From assembly GCA_021807975.1 (NCBI GenBank), contig JAKBCJ010000317.1, positions 1 through 5,724 on the forward strand: a stretch of DNA of 5,724 bases, written 5' to 3'. Position 1 is the stretch's first letter. Each line of letters begins with the position of its first letter. Of the stretch, positions 1 through 5,724 are shown piece by piece. Made by a program: the position numbers and the translations under genes. The notes under the pieces were generated by a model. That model was not told the origin of the DNA and searched no databases. It was given only the letters and a program-made list of their open reading frames with translations. Source of the DNA: Pseudomonadota bacterium (GTDB taxonomy: Bacteria > Pseudomonadota > Alphaproteobacteria > Acetobacterales > Acetobacteraceae).

Positions 1-968
1 GACTGGTTGCCAAACACCCTTGCCACCTGGGCATTGAATTCCAGCCGCTCGCCTTCGATGGTGCGGCGATAGGTGGCGAAGTCGCCGATCCGTCGATCAT
101 AGTCGCCCATAACGGTTCGGATCGCCCGGACGATTTCCGGAATTCGCAACCGCGAGTCCTTGAATTTATAGCGTGCCAGCAACGGCACATCGAACGGATT
201 GCCGGCGGCGCCGCGCTGGCCGGTGATCACGCAGCAGCCCAGGATCGCCGCCTCGCGCGGCATGCGGTCCTTGCCGGGGTGACTGCCGAAATCGACGTAC
301 AGCTTCGACGTCAGAAACAGCTCGCGCACCTGATCGGGGGTAAATCCGGCGATTTCCTGCCAGGGCAGGTCCGGTGCCCAGCGGCGCAGCCAGCCGGTAA
401 ACCAGCGTCCGCGGGCGGGATACAGGATACGATCGATGCGCGGGGCTTCCGACGTGCCGGCGGCCGCCAGATGTTCGGATGCGGTGTAGTCAAATAACGC
501 CAGCCCCGGAATGTTCCGCTCCAGCAGATATGACAGGGCATAGTATGACTGGCACAGATGCTGGCACCGGGCGGACCGGATCGCATCGAACCCGCCGAAG
601 TCGCGCACCGCGTTCAGGCCGTGGTCAATACTCAGCCACCACATATAAGGCGAGAGGCGGCTGACCGAATGCAGTATTCGCGGCCACATTTCGGAGAAGA
701 CCAGGGCGTTTTCCGCGTCGTCCTGAATTTCGAACGTATGGGGCAGGCCATAATGGGCATAGGCATCAGGCATCGGATCGGCGATGGGGGTAAACCGCAG
801 TACGCCGGGTGTTACCTCCGGCTCCATGTCCCGGGCCACATAGACCATCCAGGCGTCGTGCCCCAGGTCGCGCAGCGCCCGGCCGAGCTGATGCAGGGCC
901 TCGGGACCGCCGGTGCGGACGTTGGCGGGGCACAACAGATAGATAGTGCGGTAGGTCGGCGCCGGCAT
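1..968 (-). CDS. Glycosyltransferase-like protein, 3' end beyond the window
   Basis: This minus-strand frame is open from an ATG at 968-966 to the left edge: 322 codons plus two bases of the next, with no stop. The C-terminus is missing. It resembles GT-B glycosyltransferase-like proteins found in capsule and surface-polysaccharide loci. The N-terminus has a hydrophobic beta strand followed by a glycine-rich turn (IYLLCPANVRTGGPEALHQL, residues 9-28), as in a Rossmann-type acceptor domain. Residues 110-117 read WWLSIDHG. Residues 225-250 carry VDFGSHPGKDRMPREAAI and then GCCVITG, where the REAAILG stretch sits where GT-B enzymes have their donor-binding EA-x-A-x-G loop. No signal peptide or membrane segment is visible, so a cytoplasmic or peripheral enzyme is likely. 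The start is supported by AAAAAGGA (complement of 980-987), 11 nt upstream. It is transcribed divergently from glf. The donor and acceptor are unknown; glycosyltransferase activity is inferred from fold-like motifs, not proven. Confidence 0.8.
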   Translation of the reverse strand, partial: MPAPTYRTIYLLCPANVRTGGPEALHQLGRALRDLGHDAWMVYVARDMEPEVTPGVLRFTPIADPMPDAYAHYGLPHTFEIQDDAENALVFSEMWPRILHSVSRLSPYMWWLSIDHGLNAVRDFGGFDAIRSARCQHLCQSYYALSYLLERNIPGLALFDYTASEHLAAAGTSEAPRIDRILYPARGRWFTGWLRRWAPDLPWQEIAGFTPDQVRELFLTSKLYVDFGSHPGKDRMPREAAILGCCVITGQRGAAGNPFDVPLLARYKFKDSRLRIPEIVRAIRTVMGDYDRRIGDFATYRRTIEGERLEFNAQVARVFGNQ

Positions 969-979
969 CGCGATTGCTA

Positions 980-987
980 TCCTTTTT
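980..987 (-). promoter_or_regulatory. Ribosome binding site of the leftward glycosyltransferase gene
   Basis: The minus strand reads AAAAAGGA here, 11 nt before the ATG at 968-966. It supports that ATG as the start, because the frame stays open further upstream and offers a TTG as an alternative. Confidence 0.55.
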
Positions 988-1076
988 CGCGGCAATACAG
1001 GACGGGCGGGAATGCTGGCAATCCATTTCGGATCAGGGTAACTGGCTGCTTCCGCTGCTTTCCTCGCGGCCTGACC

Positions 1077-1082
1077 GAAGGA
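1077..1082 (+). promoter_or_regulatory. Ribosome binding site of glf
   Basis: GAAGGA lies 11 nt before the ATG at 1094. It helps choose that start over the in-frame ATG at 974, which would add 40 residues with no counterpart in the family. Confidence 0.5.
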
Positions 1083-1093
1083 CCGATGCGCCG

Positions 1094-2266
1094 ATGCCCG
1101 ATTTTGCCGCCTGCGATCTGATTGTTGCCGGCAGCGGCTTCTACGGCGCCACGATCGCGGAACGCTGCGCCGCCGAACTGGGATTGCGGGTGCTGGTGCT
1201 GGAACGGCGCGCCCATTTCGGCGGCAACGCCTGGTCGGAAACCGACCCCGACACCGGAATCGAAGTGCATACCTATGGCTCCCACCTGTTTCATACCAAC
1301 AGCGAGGAGGTGTGGACTTACGTCAATCGCTTCTCCGGCTTTTCGAACTACCGCCATCGGGTGATCACGCGGCACCGGGACCGGTTCTTTACCATGCCGC
1401 TGAACCTGGGCACGCTGTCCACGCTGTTCGGCCGGTTCCTGACCCCCGCTGACGCGAAGGCAATCGTCGCGGCGGAAGTGGCCGAATCTGGCATCACCCA
1501 TCCGGCCAATCTGGAAGAAAAGGCGATCTCCCTGGTCGGACGCTCGATGTATGAGGCGTTTATCAAGGGCTATACCGAAAAGCAGTGGCAGACCGATCCG
1601 CGCGCGCTGCCGGCTGATATCATAACGCGCCTGCCGGTGCGGTTCACCTTCGACGATTTCTATTTCAACGACCGGTTCGAGGGGCTGCCGCTGACCGGCT
1701 ATGGCGAAATCTTCAAGCGTATGTTCGCTACCCCGGGGATAACGGCGCTGACGGGCGTGGATTATTTCGACCTGAAGCCACAACTCCCGGCCGCGGTTCC
1801 GGTGATCTACACCGGCCCGGTCGATCGCTACTTCGGTTTCAGTCAGGGCGAACTGGGCTGGCGCACCCTGGACTTCCAGCGGGAGGTCGTTCCGGCGGGG
1901 GATTTTCAGGGCGCCAGCGTGGTGAATTATCCGGACGCGGACGTTGCTTTCACCCGTATCCACGAATTCCGGCATCTGCACCCGGAACGCAGCTATCGGG
2001 CGGACAAGACCGTTATCTTCAAGGAATTTTCGCGGTTTGCCGGCCGCGGGGACGAACCGTATTACCCGATCAACACGCCAACGGACAAAGCCCGCTACGA
2101 TGCCTATCGCGCCATGGCGGACGCGGAGCCGGGGGTCATTTTCGGCGGCCGCCTGGGCACCTACCGCTATCTGGATATGCATCAGGCCATTGGTGCGGCT
2201 TTGCGGGTGTTTGACAGCCAGTTGGTGCCGCATTTCCGCGCCGGAAAGGCATTGAAAGCCGGTTAG
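1094..2266 (+). CDS. glf: UDP-galactopyranose mutase
   Basis: This 390-residue flavoenzyme interconverts UDP-galactopyranose and UDP-galactofuranose in the cytosol, supplying the Galf donor for surface glycans; it needs reduced FAD. It aligns by eye along its whole length with the E. coli and Klebsiella enzymes (about 370-385 residues). Residues 9-18 give the dinucleotide-binding strand and GSGFYG. FGGNAW (42-47) and HTYGSHLFHTN (59-69) follow, the latter with the flavin-side histidines. IKGYTEKQW (157-165) contains the substrate-stacking Trp165. PVRFTFD (181-187) carries an active-site Arg183, YTGP is at 239-242, TRIHE (287-291) carries the second active-site Arg288, DEPYYP is at 320-325, and FGGRLGTYRYLDMHQ (350-364) is the C-terminal FAD/uracil region with Tyr359 and Asp361. 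No key residue is missing, so activity is expected. The ATG at 1094 puts the Rossmann strand at residue 8, as in relatives. The dehydratase gene follows 51 bp downstream, so co-transcription is likely. Confidence 0.97.
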   Translation: MPDFAACDLIVAGSGFYGATIAERCAAELGLRVLVLERRAHFGGNAWSETDPDTGIEVHTYGSHLFHTNSEEVWTYVNRFSGFSNYRHRVITRHRDRFFTMPLNLGTLSTLFGRFLTPADAKAIVAAEVAESGITHPANLEEKAISLVGRSMYEAFIKGYTEKQWQTDPRALPADIITRLPVRFTFDDFYFNDRFEGLPLTGYGEIFKRMFATPGITALTGVDYFDLKPQLPAAVPVIYTGPVDRYFGFSQGELGWRTLDFQREVVPAGDFQGASVVNYPDADVAFTRIHEFRHLHPERSYRADKTVIFKEFSRFAGRGDEPYYPINTPTDKARYDAYRAMADAEPGVIFGGRLGTYRYLDMHQAIGAALRVFDSQLVPHFRAGKALKAG

Positions 2267-2304
2267 CCGTGGCGGCGCGGCCATACAGATTACGTCAATC
2301 CGAC

Positions 2305-2311
2305 AGGGAAA
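2305..2311 (+). promoter_or_regulatory. Ribosome binding site deciding the TTG start of the dehydratase
   Basis: AGGGAAA lies about 6-8 nt before the TTG at 2318. It is the only good purine-rich site near the N-terminus. The first in-frame ATG codons (residues 38 and 40) would cut off the conserved LRSARWFGPADLRSFGHRSRA-type start of the protein. Confidence 0.6.
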
Positions 2312-2317
2312 CAGACC

Positions 2318-4075
2318 TTGACCGATACAACGACCCCGTCCGCCCCCGGCAAGGCTGCCGCCGATCTGCGCAGCGCGCGATGGTTCGGGCCGGCGGACCT
2401 GCGCTCGTTCGGCCATCGATCCAGGGCGATGCAGATGGGCTACGCGCCGGAGGAATGGACCGGCAAGCCGGTGATCGCCATCGTCAACACCTGGTCCGAC
2501 CTGCAGCCGTGCCACGCCCATTTCAAGCAGCGGGTGGACGACGTGAAGCGCGGCATCCTGATGGCCGGCGGGTTTCCGGTGGAGCTCCCTGCCCTGTCGG
2601 TGTCCGAAAGCTTCGTCAAGCCGACCACCATGATGTACCGCAACATGCTGGCGATGGAGACGGAGGAACTGCTCCGGTCCCACCCGGTCGATGGCGCCGT
2701 GTTGATGGGCGGCTGCGACAAGACCACGCCGGGCCTGCTGCTGGGCGCGACCAGCATGAACATCCCCGCGATCTTCCTGCCGGCCGGGCCGATGCTGCGC
2801 GGCAATTTTCAGGGCAAGTTCCTGGGTTCAGGCTCCGATAGCTGGAAATACTGGGACGAACTGCGCGCCGGCAAAATCACCGACCAGGAATGGCTGGGTG
2901 TCGAGCAAGGCATCGCCCGCAGCTATGGCACCTGCATGACCATGGGCACCGCCAGCACCATGACAGCGATCGCCGAGGCGGTGGGCATGGTGCTGCCGGG
3001 CGGATCGTCGATGCCCGCCGCCGATGCGGGGCATATCCGGCTGGCATCGGAAAGCGGGCGCCGGATCGTGGAGATGGTGTGGGAAGACCTGACCCCGTCG
3101 CGCATCCAGACCCGTTCGGCGTTCGAGAATGCGATCGCCGTCGCCATGGCAATGGGATGTTCCACCAACGCCATCATCCACCTGATCGCGATGGCGCGCC
3201 GCGCCGGCCAGGACATCGGACTGGATGATTTCGAACGCTACAGCCGTAAGGTCCCGGTCATCGGCAACGTGCGCCCCAGCGGCAACCAGTATCTGATGGA
3301 GGATTTCTACTACGCCGGCGGTATTCGCGGGCTGATGGGCAATATAAGCCAGCATTTGCACCTGGATTGCCTGACCGTCACCGGCAGGACCATCGGCGAG
3401 AACATCAAGGGTGCGAAAATCTTCAACGACGACGTTATCCGCGGCACCGATAACCCGATCTATGGCGAGGGCTCGCTGGCGGTGCTGAAGGGGAACCTGG
3501 CGCCGGACGGCTGCGTCATCAAGCCGGCGGCGATGGATCAGCGGTTCCTGAAGCACTCCGGCCCGGCCGTGGTGTTCGACGACTATCCGTCGATGAAAAA
3601 GGCGGTGGACGACGAGACCCTGGATATCACCGCGGATCATGTGCTGGTGCTGCGCAACGCCGGCCCGCAAGGCGGCCCGGGCATGCCGGAATGGGGCATG
3701 CTGCCGATGCCGAAGAAACTGCTGAAGGAAGGCCACCGCGACATGCTGCGGCTGTCCGACGCCCGCATGTCGGGCACCAGCTATGGCGCCTGCGTGCTGC
3801 ATGTCGCGCCCGAAAGCTATATCGGCGGGCCGCTGGCGCTGCTGCGGACCGGCGACATCGTGACGATCGACGTGGATGCCCGCTCCATCAACATGGAGGT
3901 TTCCAAAGAGGAACTTGCCCGCCGCCAAGCGGAGTGGGTGGCGCCGGACGTGCGGTTCGAGCGCGGGTACGGGTGGGTGTACACCAAGCATATCCAGCAG
4001 GCCGACAAAGGCTGCGACTTCGATTTCCTGCGGACGGACTTTGGTGCGCCGGTGTCGGAACCGGTGATTTATTAG
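2318..4075 (+). CDS. IlvD/Edd-family dehydratase, probably a sugar-acid (aldonate) dehydratase
   Basis: This 585-residue protein belongs to the Fe-S and Mg-dependent dehydratases that turn aldonates such as L-arabinonate, D-xylonate or related acids into 2-keto-3-deoxy acids; IlvD and Edd are sister groups. Three cysteines sit at the family's cluster positions: Cys65 (SDLQPCHAH), Cys133 (GGCDKTTP) and Cys206 (SYGTCMTMGTAS). Lys135 of CDKTTP matches the metal-binding, carbamylated lysine known in Rhizobium arabinonate dehydratase. Ser485 in SDARMSGTSYG is the likely catalytic serine. PSGNQYLMEDFYYAGG (320-335) and KGNLAP (391-396) are also typical. The C-terminal EELARRQAEW (531-540) and GYGW...AD.GCDFDFL (550-571) match the sugar-acid branch and are not usual in true IlvD. 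By eye it resembles L-arabinonate dehydratase throughout, and the length (about 580) fits. It starts with TTG, 51 bp after glf, so it is probably in the same operon. The exact substrate is not determined, and a role in branched-chain amino acid synthesis looks less likely but is not excluded. Confidence 0.9.
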   Translation: MTDTTTPSAPGKAAADLRSARWFGPADLRSFGHRSRAMQMGYAPEEWTGKPVIAIVNTWSDLQPCHAHFKQRVDDVKRGILMAGGFPVELPALSVSESFVKPTTMMYRNMLAMETEELLRSHPVDGAVLMGGCDKTTPGLLLGATSMNIPAIFLPAGPMLRGNFQGKFLGSGSDSWKYWDELRAGKITDQEWLGVEQGIARSYGTCMTMGTASTMTAIAEAVGMVLPGGSSMPAADAGHIRLASESGRRIVEMVWEDLTPSRIQTRSAFENAIAVAMAMGCSTNAIIHLIAMARRAGQDIGLDDFERYSRKVPVIGNVRPSGNQYLMEDFYYAGGIRGLMGNISQHLHLDCLTVTGRTIGENIKGAKIFNDDVIRGTDNPIYGEGSLAVLKGNLAPDGCVIKPAAMDQRFLKHSGPAVVFDDYPSMKKAVDDETLDITADHVLVLRNAGPQGGPGMPEWGMLPMPKKLLKEGHRDMLRLSDARMSGTSYGACVLHVAPESYIGGPLALLRTGDIVTIDVDARSINMEVSKEELARRQAEWVAPDVRFERGYGWVYTKHIQQADKGCDFDFLRTDFGAPVSEPVIY

Positions 4076-4079
4076 CGGC

Positions 4080-4102
4080 CTGTCGTCAGGTCTGGATGAC
4101 AG
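4080..4102 (+). terminator. Hairpin just after the dehydratase stop, possible terminator
   Basis: CTGTCGTC (4080-4087) pairs with GATGACAG (4095-4102) as an 8-bp stem with one G-U pair and a 7-nt loop. It begins 5 nt after the TAG stop, a typical place for a transcript end. No T run follows, so it is not a standard intrinsic terminator and could instead protect the mRNA 3' end. Confidence 0.3.
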
Positions 4103-4153
4103 ACATTGCCTGCTTGCCTCATGACCGGATCATTATGTGAAGCGATCTTTCGA

Positions 4154-4166
4154 GGTTGACCGGGGC
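4154..4166 (+). repeat. 13-bp direct repeat, copy 1
   Basis: GGTTGACCGGGGC occurs here and again 93 bp downstream at 4247-4259, identical over 13 bp. The core GTTGACCG occurs a third time at 4487-4494. All three are in the same orientation and within the same gene-free stretch. They could be protein binding sites or chance in GC-rich DNA. Confidence 0.5.
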
Positions 4167-4246
4167 TGATCGGCCACGGTGTTGGGCAAAATGACGGTGG
4201 ACCCTAGCGGGGGCGTTTGGTGCCCCTCGTTGGACGCCGAAGCCAC

Positions 4247-4259
4247 GGTTGACCGGGGC
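4247..4259 (+). repeat. 13-bp direct repeat, copy 2
   Basis: Second exact copy of GGTTGACCGGGGC. CCACGGT overlaps its left end (4243-4249), and the same CCACGGT also lies 8 bp after copy 1 (4174-4180), so the similarity is slightly wider than 13 bp but rearranged in order. Confidence 0.5.
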
Positions 4260-4447
4260 GGTTGGTTGGAACAGCGCGAACGGCCGGGCTGGCGGTGTCG
4301 CCGCGCGATCTTCGCACGGCGCCGGAGGATTGCCGGTTCAGATGCTGGCGCCGAACGCGGTCGAAGCTAAAAAGTGTCAGCACCGCGACCCTTGCCACCG
4401 CTACGTATAAGCGCGGAGCGCGCAACCAGACGATCCGGAATGTCCGA

Positions 4448-4473
4448 CCGGCGACAAAATCGCCGGCGATATT
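4448..4473. repeat. Overlapping inverted repeats, candidate operator or alternative hairpins
   Basis: CCGGCGA (4448-4454) and TCGCCGG (4460-4466) form a perfect 7-bp inverted repeat around CAAAA. TCGCCGG also lies in a second perfect palindrome, ATCGCCGGCGAT (4459-4470), which widens to 18 bp (4456-4473) with one mismatched pair. The two structures share the middle arm, so only one can form at a time. The cluster is 71-96 bp before the ATG at 4544, a fitting place for an operator or a leader-RNA switch, but no known motif is recognised. Confidence 0.4.
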
Positions 4474-4530
4474 GACGGAAGGTCGAGTTGACCGCCGGCC
4501 CCTCCAACCCCTAGACCCGACCGTACAGCG

Positions 4531-4538
4531 GAAGAAGG
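4531..4538 (+). promoter_or_regulatory. Ribosome binding site of the second glycosyltransferase
   Basis: GAAGAAGG ends 5 nt before the ATG at 4544. It is the strongest site in the region and fixes the start of the downstream gene against the longer frame from 4262. Confidence 0.6.
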
Positions 4539-4543
4539 CGAAT

Positions 4544-5722
4544 ATGGCAAACAAAGTGCTGATTTTGCGCTGGGCCGGCAGCGCATACGATTCCCTGGGC
4601 GGACTTTTGGAACTGGCCGCCCACGAATTCGCCGCCATGGGCATCGATGTCACGATTTTTGCCGCCGATGGGACCGAGTGGCCTACGCAGCTGATGCAAC
4701 TGTTGAGTCAGGGCGACATCGCATTTGCCTTGACCATGTCGGGCATCGGCACCGATCTGATGGTGGACGGAAAGTCGGTTTGGGAGGCTGCCAAGGTCCC
4801 GTTGTTCAACTGGAGCTGCGACCACCCCTGTTACTTCCCTATCCGGCACGGCATTCGCAGCCCTTATCTGCTGCACGGCTACGTGTTCCCCGACCATGCG
4901 CGCTTCAACATCAAACACCTGCATCCGAACGGCACTGCGTTCGCGGTGCATCTTGGCATTCCGCCGCGATCGCTGTTTCCGGACGCGCCGCTGGCGCCGC
5001 ACCAGCGGAACGGCAGGATCATGTTCACCAAAAGCGGCGCGGATATCACCAAAATCGAACAGAACTGGCGCCAATACGGCCCCGATCTGCAGCACATCGT
5101 CTTCGCCGCGGCCGAGGAACTGTTTACCCGCTCCACGGCCGATTTCGTCCCCACCATTCAGCGTATCGCCGAACCGCGCGGGTTGTTCATGGACGCCAAC
5201 AACCAGGTAATGCTGCTGTTGATCCGGGAGTTGGACAACTACATCCGGTTCAAGCGCGCCAATCTGGTGATGGACACCGTCAAGCACTATCCGGTGGATG
5301 TCTTCGGCGCCGGCTGGGACCATATCGACTGGGACGGCGCGGCCGCCCGGTTCCACGGTTCGGCCACCTGGCGAACGATGATCGATCTGCTGCCGCGATA
5401 CAGCGGATGCCTGTCAACCAACCCGCTGGTGGAAGAATCGGTGCATGACCGGGTGTTCTTCGCGCTGGCGGCCGGGGTGCCTCCGATCAGTGACGGGAAT
5501 ACCTTCGCCAGAAGAACCATGCCGATGCTGGACAAGTATATGTTCGACTTCACGCGGGAGCGGATTTCGCAGGCGGTGGAAGCAGTTCTGGCCAATCCGG
5601 CGGAGGCGGCGGCCCGCACCGACGATACTTTCCATGCGCTGTCCGGCCCGTTCGGGTTGGTCCGCTCGGTGCGCCAGATCGTCCAGTTCGCCGGTCTGCA
5701 CACACTGAATGCACCCTGCTGA
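4544..5722 (+). CDS. GT-B glycosyltransferase, CgeB-like C-terminal half
   Basis: This complete 392-residue protein looks like a two-domain GT-B glycosyltransferase. The N-terminal half opens with a Rossmann-type strand (KVLILRW, 4-10), continues through FALTMSGIGTDL (61-72), and has NWSCDHPCYFPI (89-100), similar to the mid-region of DUF3880/CgeB-type proteins. The C-terminal half has YPVDVFGAGWDHIDW (249-263), then YSGCLSTNPLVEESVHDRVF (286-305) and FALAAGVPPISDGN (306-319). In GT-B enzymes this acidic segment and the AxAxG turn hold the nucleotide-sugar donor. No signal peptide or membrane helix is visible. The ATG at 4544 is chosen because GAAGAAGG lies just upstream and because the domain starts there. 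It follows the dehydratase after a 468-bp gap, so it may have its own promoter. The TGA stop is two bases from the right edge. The sugar and acceptor are unknown; nearby glf makes Galf transfer worth considering, but this is inference only. Confidence 0.85.
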   Translation: MANKVLILRWAGSAYDSLGGLLELAAHEFAAMGIDVTIFAADGTEWPTQLMQLLSQGDIAFALTMSGIGTDLMVDGKSVWEAAKVPLFNWSCDHPCYFPIRHGIRSPYLLHGYVFPDHARFNIKHLHPNGTAFAVHLGIPPRSLFPDAPLAPHQRNGRIMFTKSGADITKIEQNWRQYGPDLQHIVFAAAEELFTRSTADFVPTIQRIAEPRGLFMDANNQVMLLLIRELDNYIRFKRANLVMDTVKHYPVDVFGAGWDHIDWDGAAARFHGSATWRTMIDLLPRYSGCLSTNPLVEESVHDRVFFALAAGVPPISDGNTFARRTMPMLDKYMFDFTRERISQAVEAVLANPAEAAARTDDTFHALSGPFGLVRSVRQIVQFAGLHTLNAPC

Positions 5723-5724
5723 CA

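Larger units (their letters stand above)
969..1093. promoter_or_regulatory. Divergent intergenic region between the glycosyltransferase and glf
   Basis: These 125 bp separate two divergent start codons, so they should hold the promoters for both directions. Both ribosome binding sites lie inside, at 980-987 on the minus strand and 1077-1082 on the plus strand. No box pair matches the sigma-70 consensus well. The nearest on the minus strand is TTGCCA (complement of 1016-1021) with TATTGC (complement of 992-997), spaced 18 bp, but it would start transcription on top of the ribosome binding site. No clear operator palindrome is seen. The assignment rests on geometry, not on a recognised motif. 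Confidence 0.4.
4076..4543. other. 468-bp stretch without a convincing gene, upstream of the second glycosyltransferase
   Basis: Open frames cross this stretch, but none gives a recognisable protein. The frame that runs from an ATG at 4262 into the downstream glycosyltransferase would add 94 arginine-rich, low-order residues and has no advantage over the well-placed ATG at 4544. The stretch contains a hairpin right after the dehydratase, a 13-bp direct repeat, a small GC-rich hairpin (GGGGC at 4210-4214 with GCCCC at 4222-4226, 7-nt loop), a distant inverted pair CGGCGCC/GGCGCCG (4317-4323 and 4347-4353), and a cluster of overlapping inverted repeats at 4448-4473. No consensus-like sigma-70 promoter was found. 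It probably holds the promoter and leader of the downstream gene; it could also be decayed sequence. Confidence 0.5.

Noticed and set aside
974..1093. Forty-residue N-terminal extension of glf from the ATG at 974
   Set aside because: The added residues have no counterpart in UDP-galactopyranose mutases, and the ATG at 1094 has a ribosome binding site and the normal distance to the Rossmann strand.
558..1121. Plus-strand open frame of 187 codons opposite the leftward glycosyltransferase
   Set aside because: It overlaps the glf start region and is antisense to a continuous 322-codon frame with conserved motifs; its own product shows none.
977..2683. Minus-strand open frame of 568 codons opposite glf and the dehydratase start
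   Set aside because: It is antisense to two genes with clear family motifs, gives an Arg/Gly/His-rich protein with no recognisable domain, and is explained by GC-rich codon use.
2828..3991. Minus-strand open frame of 387 codons inside the dehydratase
   Set aside because: It is opposite a well-conserved enzyme, rich in His, Arg and Ala, and shows no motif; a shadow frame.
2318..4075. Calling the dehydratase ilvD of branched-chain amino acid synthesis
   Set aside because: The C-terminal AEW and GYGW...DFDFL segments and overall similarity fit the sugar-acid branch better, and no other ilv gene is nearby.
4156..4277. TTGACC within the 13-bp repeats as -35 boxes
   Set aside because: The positions 16-18 bp downstream of either copy (around 4179-4184 and 4272-4277) do not resemble a -10 box.
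4392..4411. TTGCCA and TATAAG as a promoter for the second glycosyltransferase
   Set aside because: The boxes are only 8 bp apart, far short of 16-18 bp, and no better upstream box exists for the TATAAG.
4262..4543. Ninety-four-residue N-terminal extension of the second glycosyltransferase
   Set aside because: The residues are Arg/Thr-rich without domain character, and GAAGAAGG directly precedes the ATG at 4544 where the first Rossmann strand begins.
4511..5356. Minus-strand open frame of 281 codons opposite the second glycosyltransferase
   Set aside because: It has no recognisable motif and lies opposite a gene with clear donor-site motifs and a good ribosome binding site.

Overview
The window is GC-rich with strong G/C preference at third codon positions. 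Its genes look alphaproteobacterial, perhaps Rhodospirillales/Acetobacteraceae, but that placement is an impression from sequence style and gene family, not a tested assignment. It holds four protein genes and no recognisable RNA gene, mobile element or CRISPR array.

Layout: (1) Positions 1-968, minus strand: a glycosyltransferase-like gene whose 3' end lies beyond the left edge. (2) Positions 969-1093: a 125-bp divergent intergenic region. (3) Positions 1094-2266, plus strand: UDP-galactopyranose mutase (glf), with essentially all family motifs intact. (4) Positions 2318-4075, plus strand: an IlvD/Edd-family dehydratase of the sugar-acid (aldonate) type, starting with TTG 51 bp after glf. 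(5) Positions 4076-4543: a 468-bp stretch without a convincing gene, carrying short direct and inverted repeats. (6) Positions 4544-5722, plus strand: a second GT-B-like glycosyltransferase with a CgeB-like C-terminal half, ending two bases before the right edge.

Taken together this looks like part of a cell-surface polysaccharide locus. Glf would make UDP-galactofuranose, and the two flanking glycosyltransferase-like proteins are candidates for building a galactofuranose-containing or related glycan. The sugar-acid dehydratase is the odd member: family relatives work in oxidative pentose/hexose catabolism, yet here it sits directly behind glf, probably on the same transcript. Whether it serves glycan metabolism or is a catabolic neighbour cannot be decided from this window. 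I see no clear evidence of a wholly new system. The best leads are the glf-dehydratase pairing, the two poorly characterised glycosyltransferase families, and the repeat-bearing 468-bp gap.
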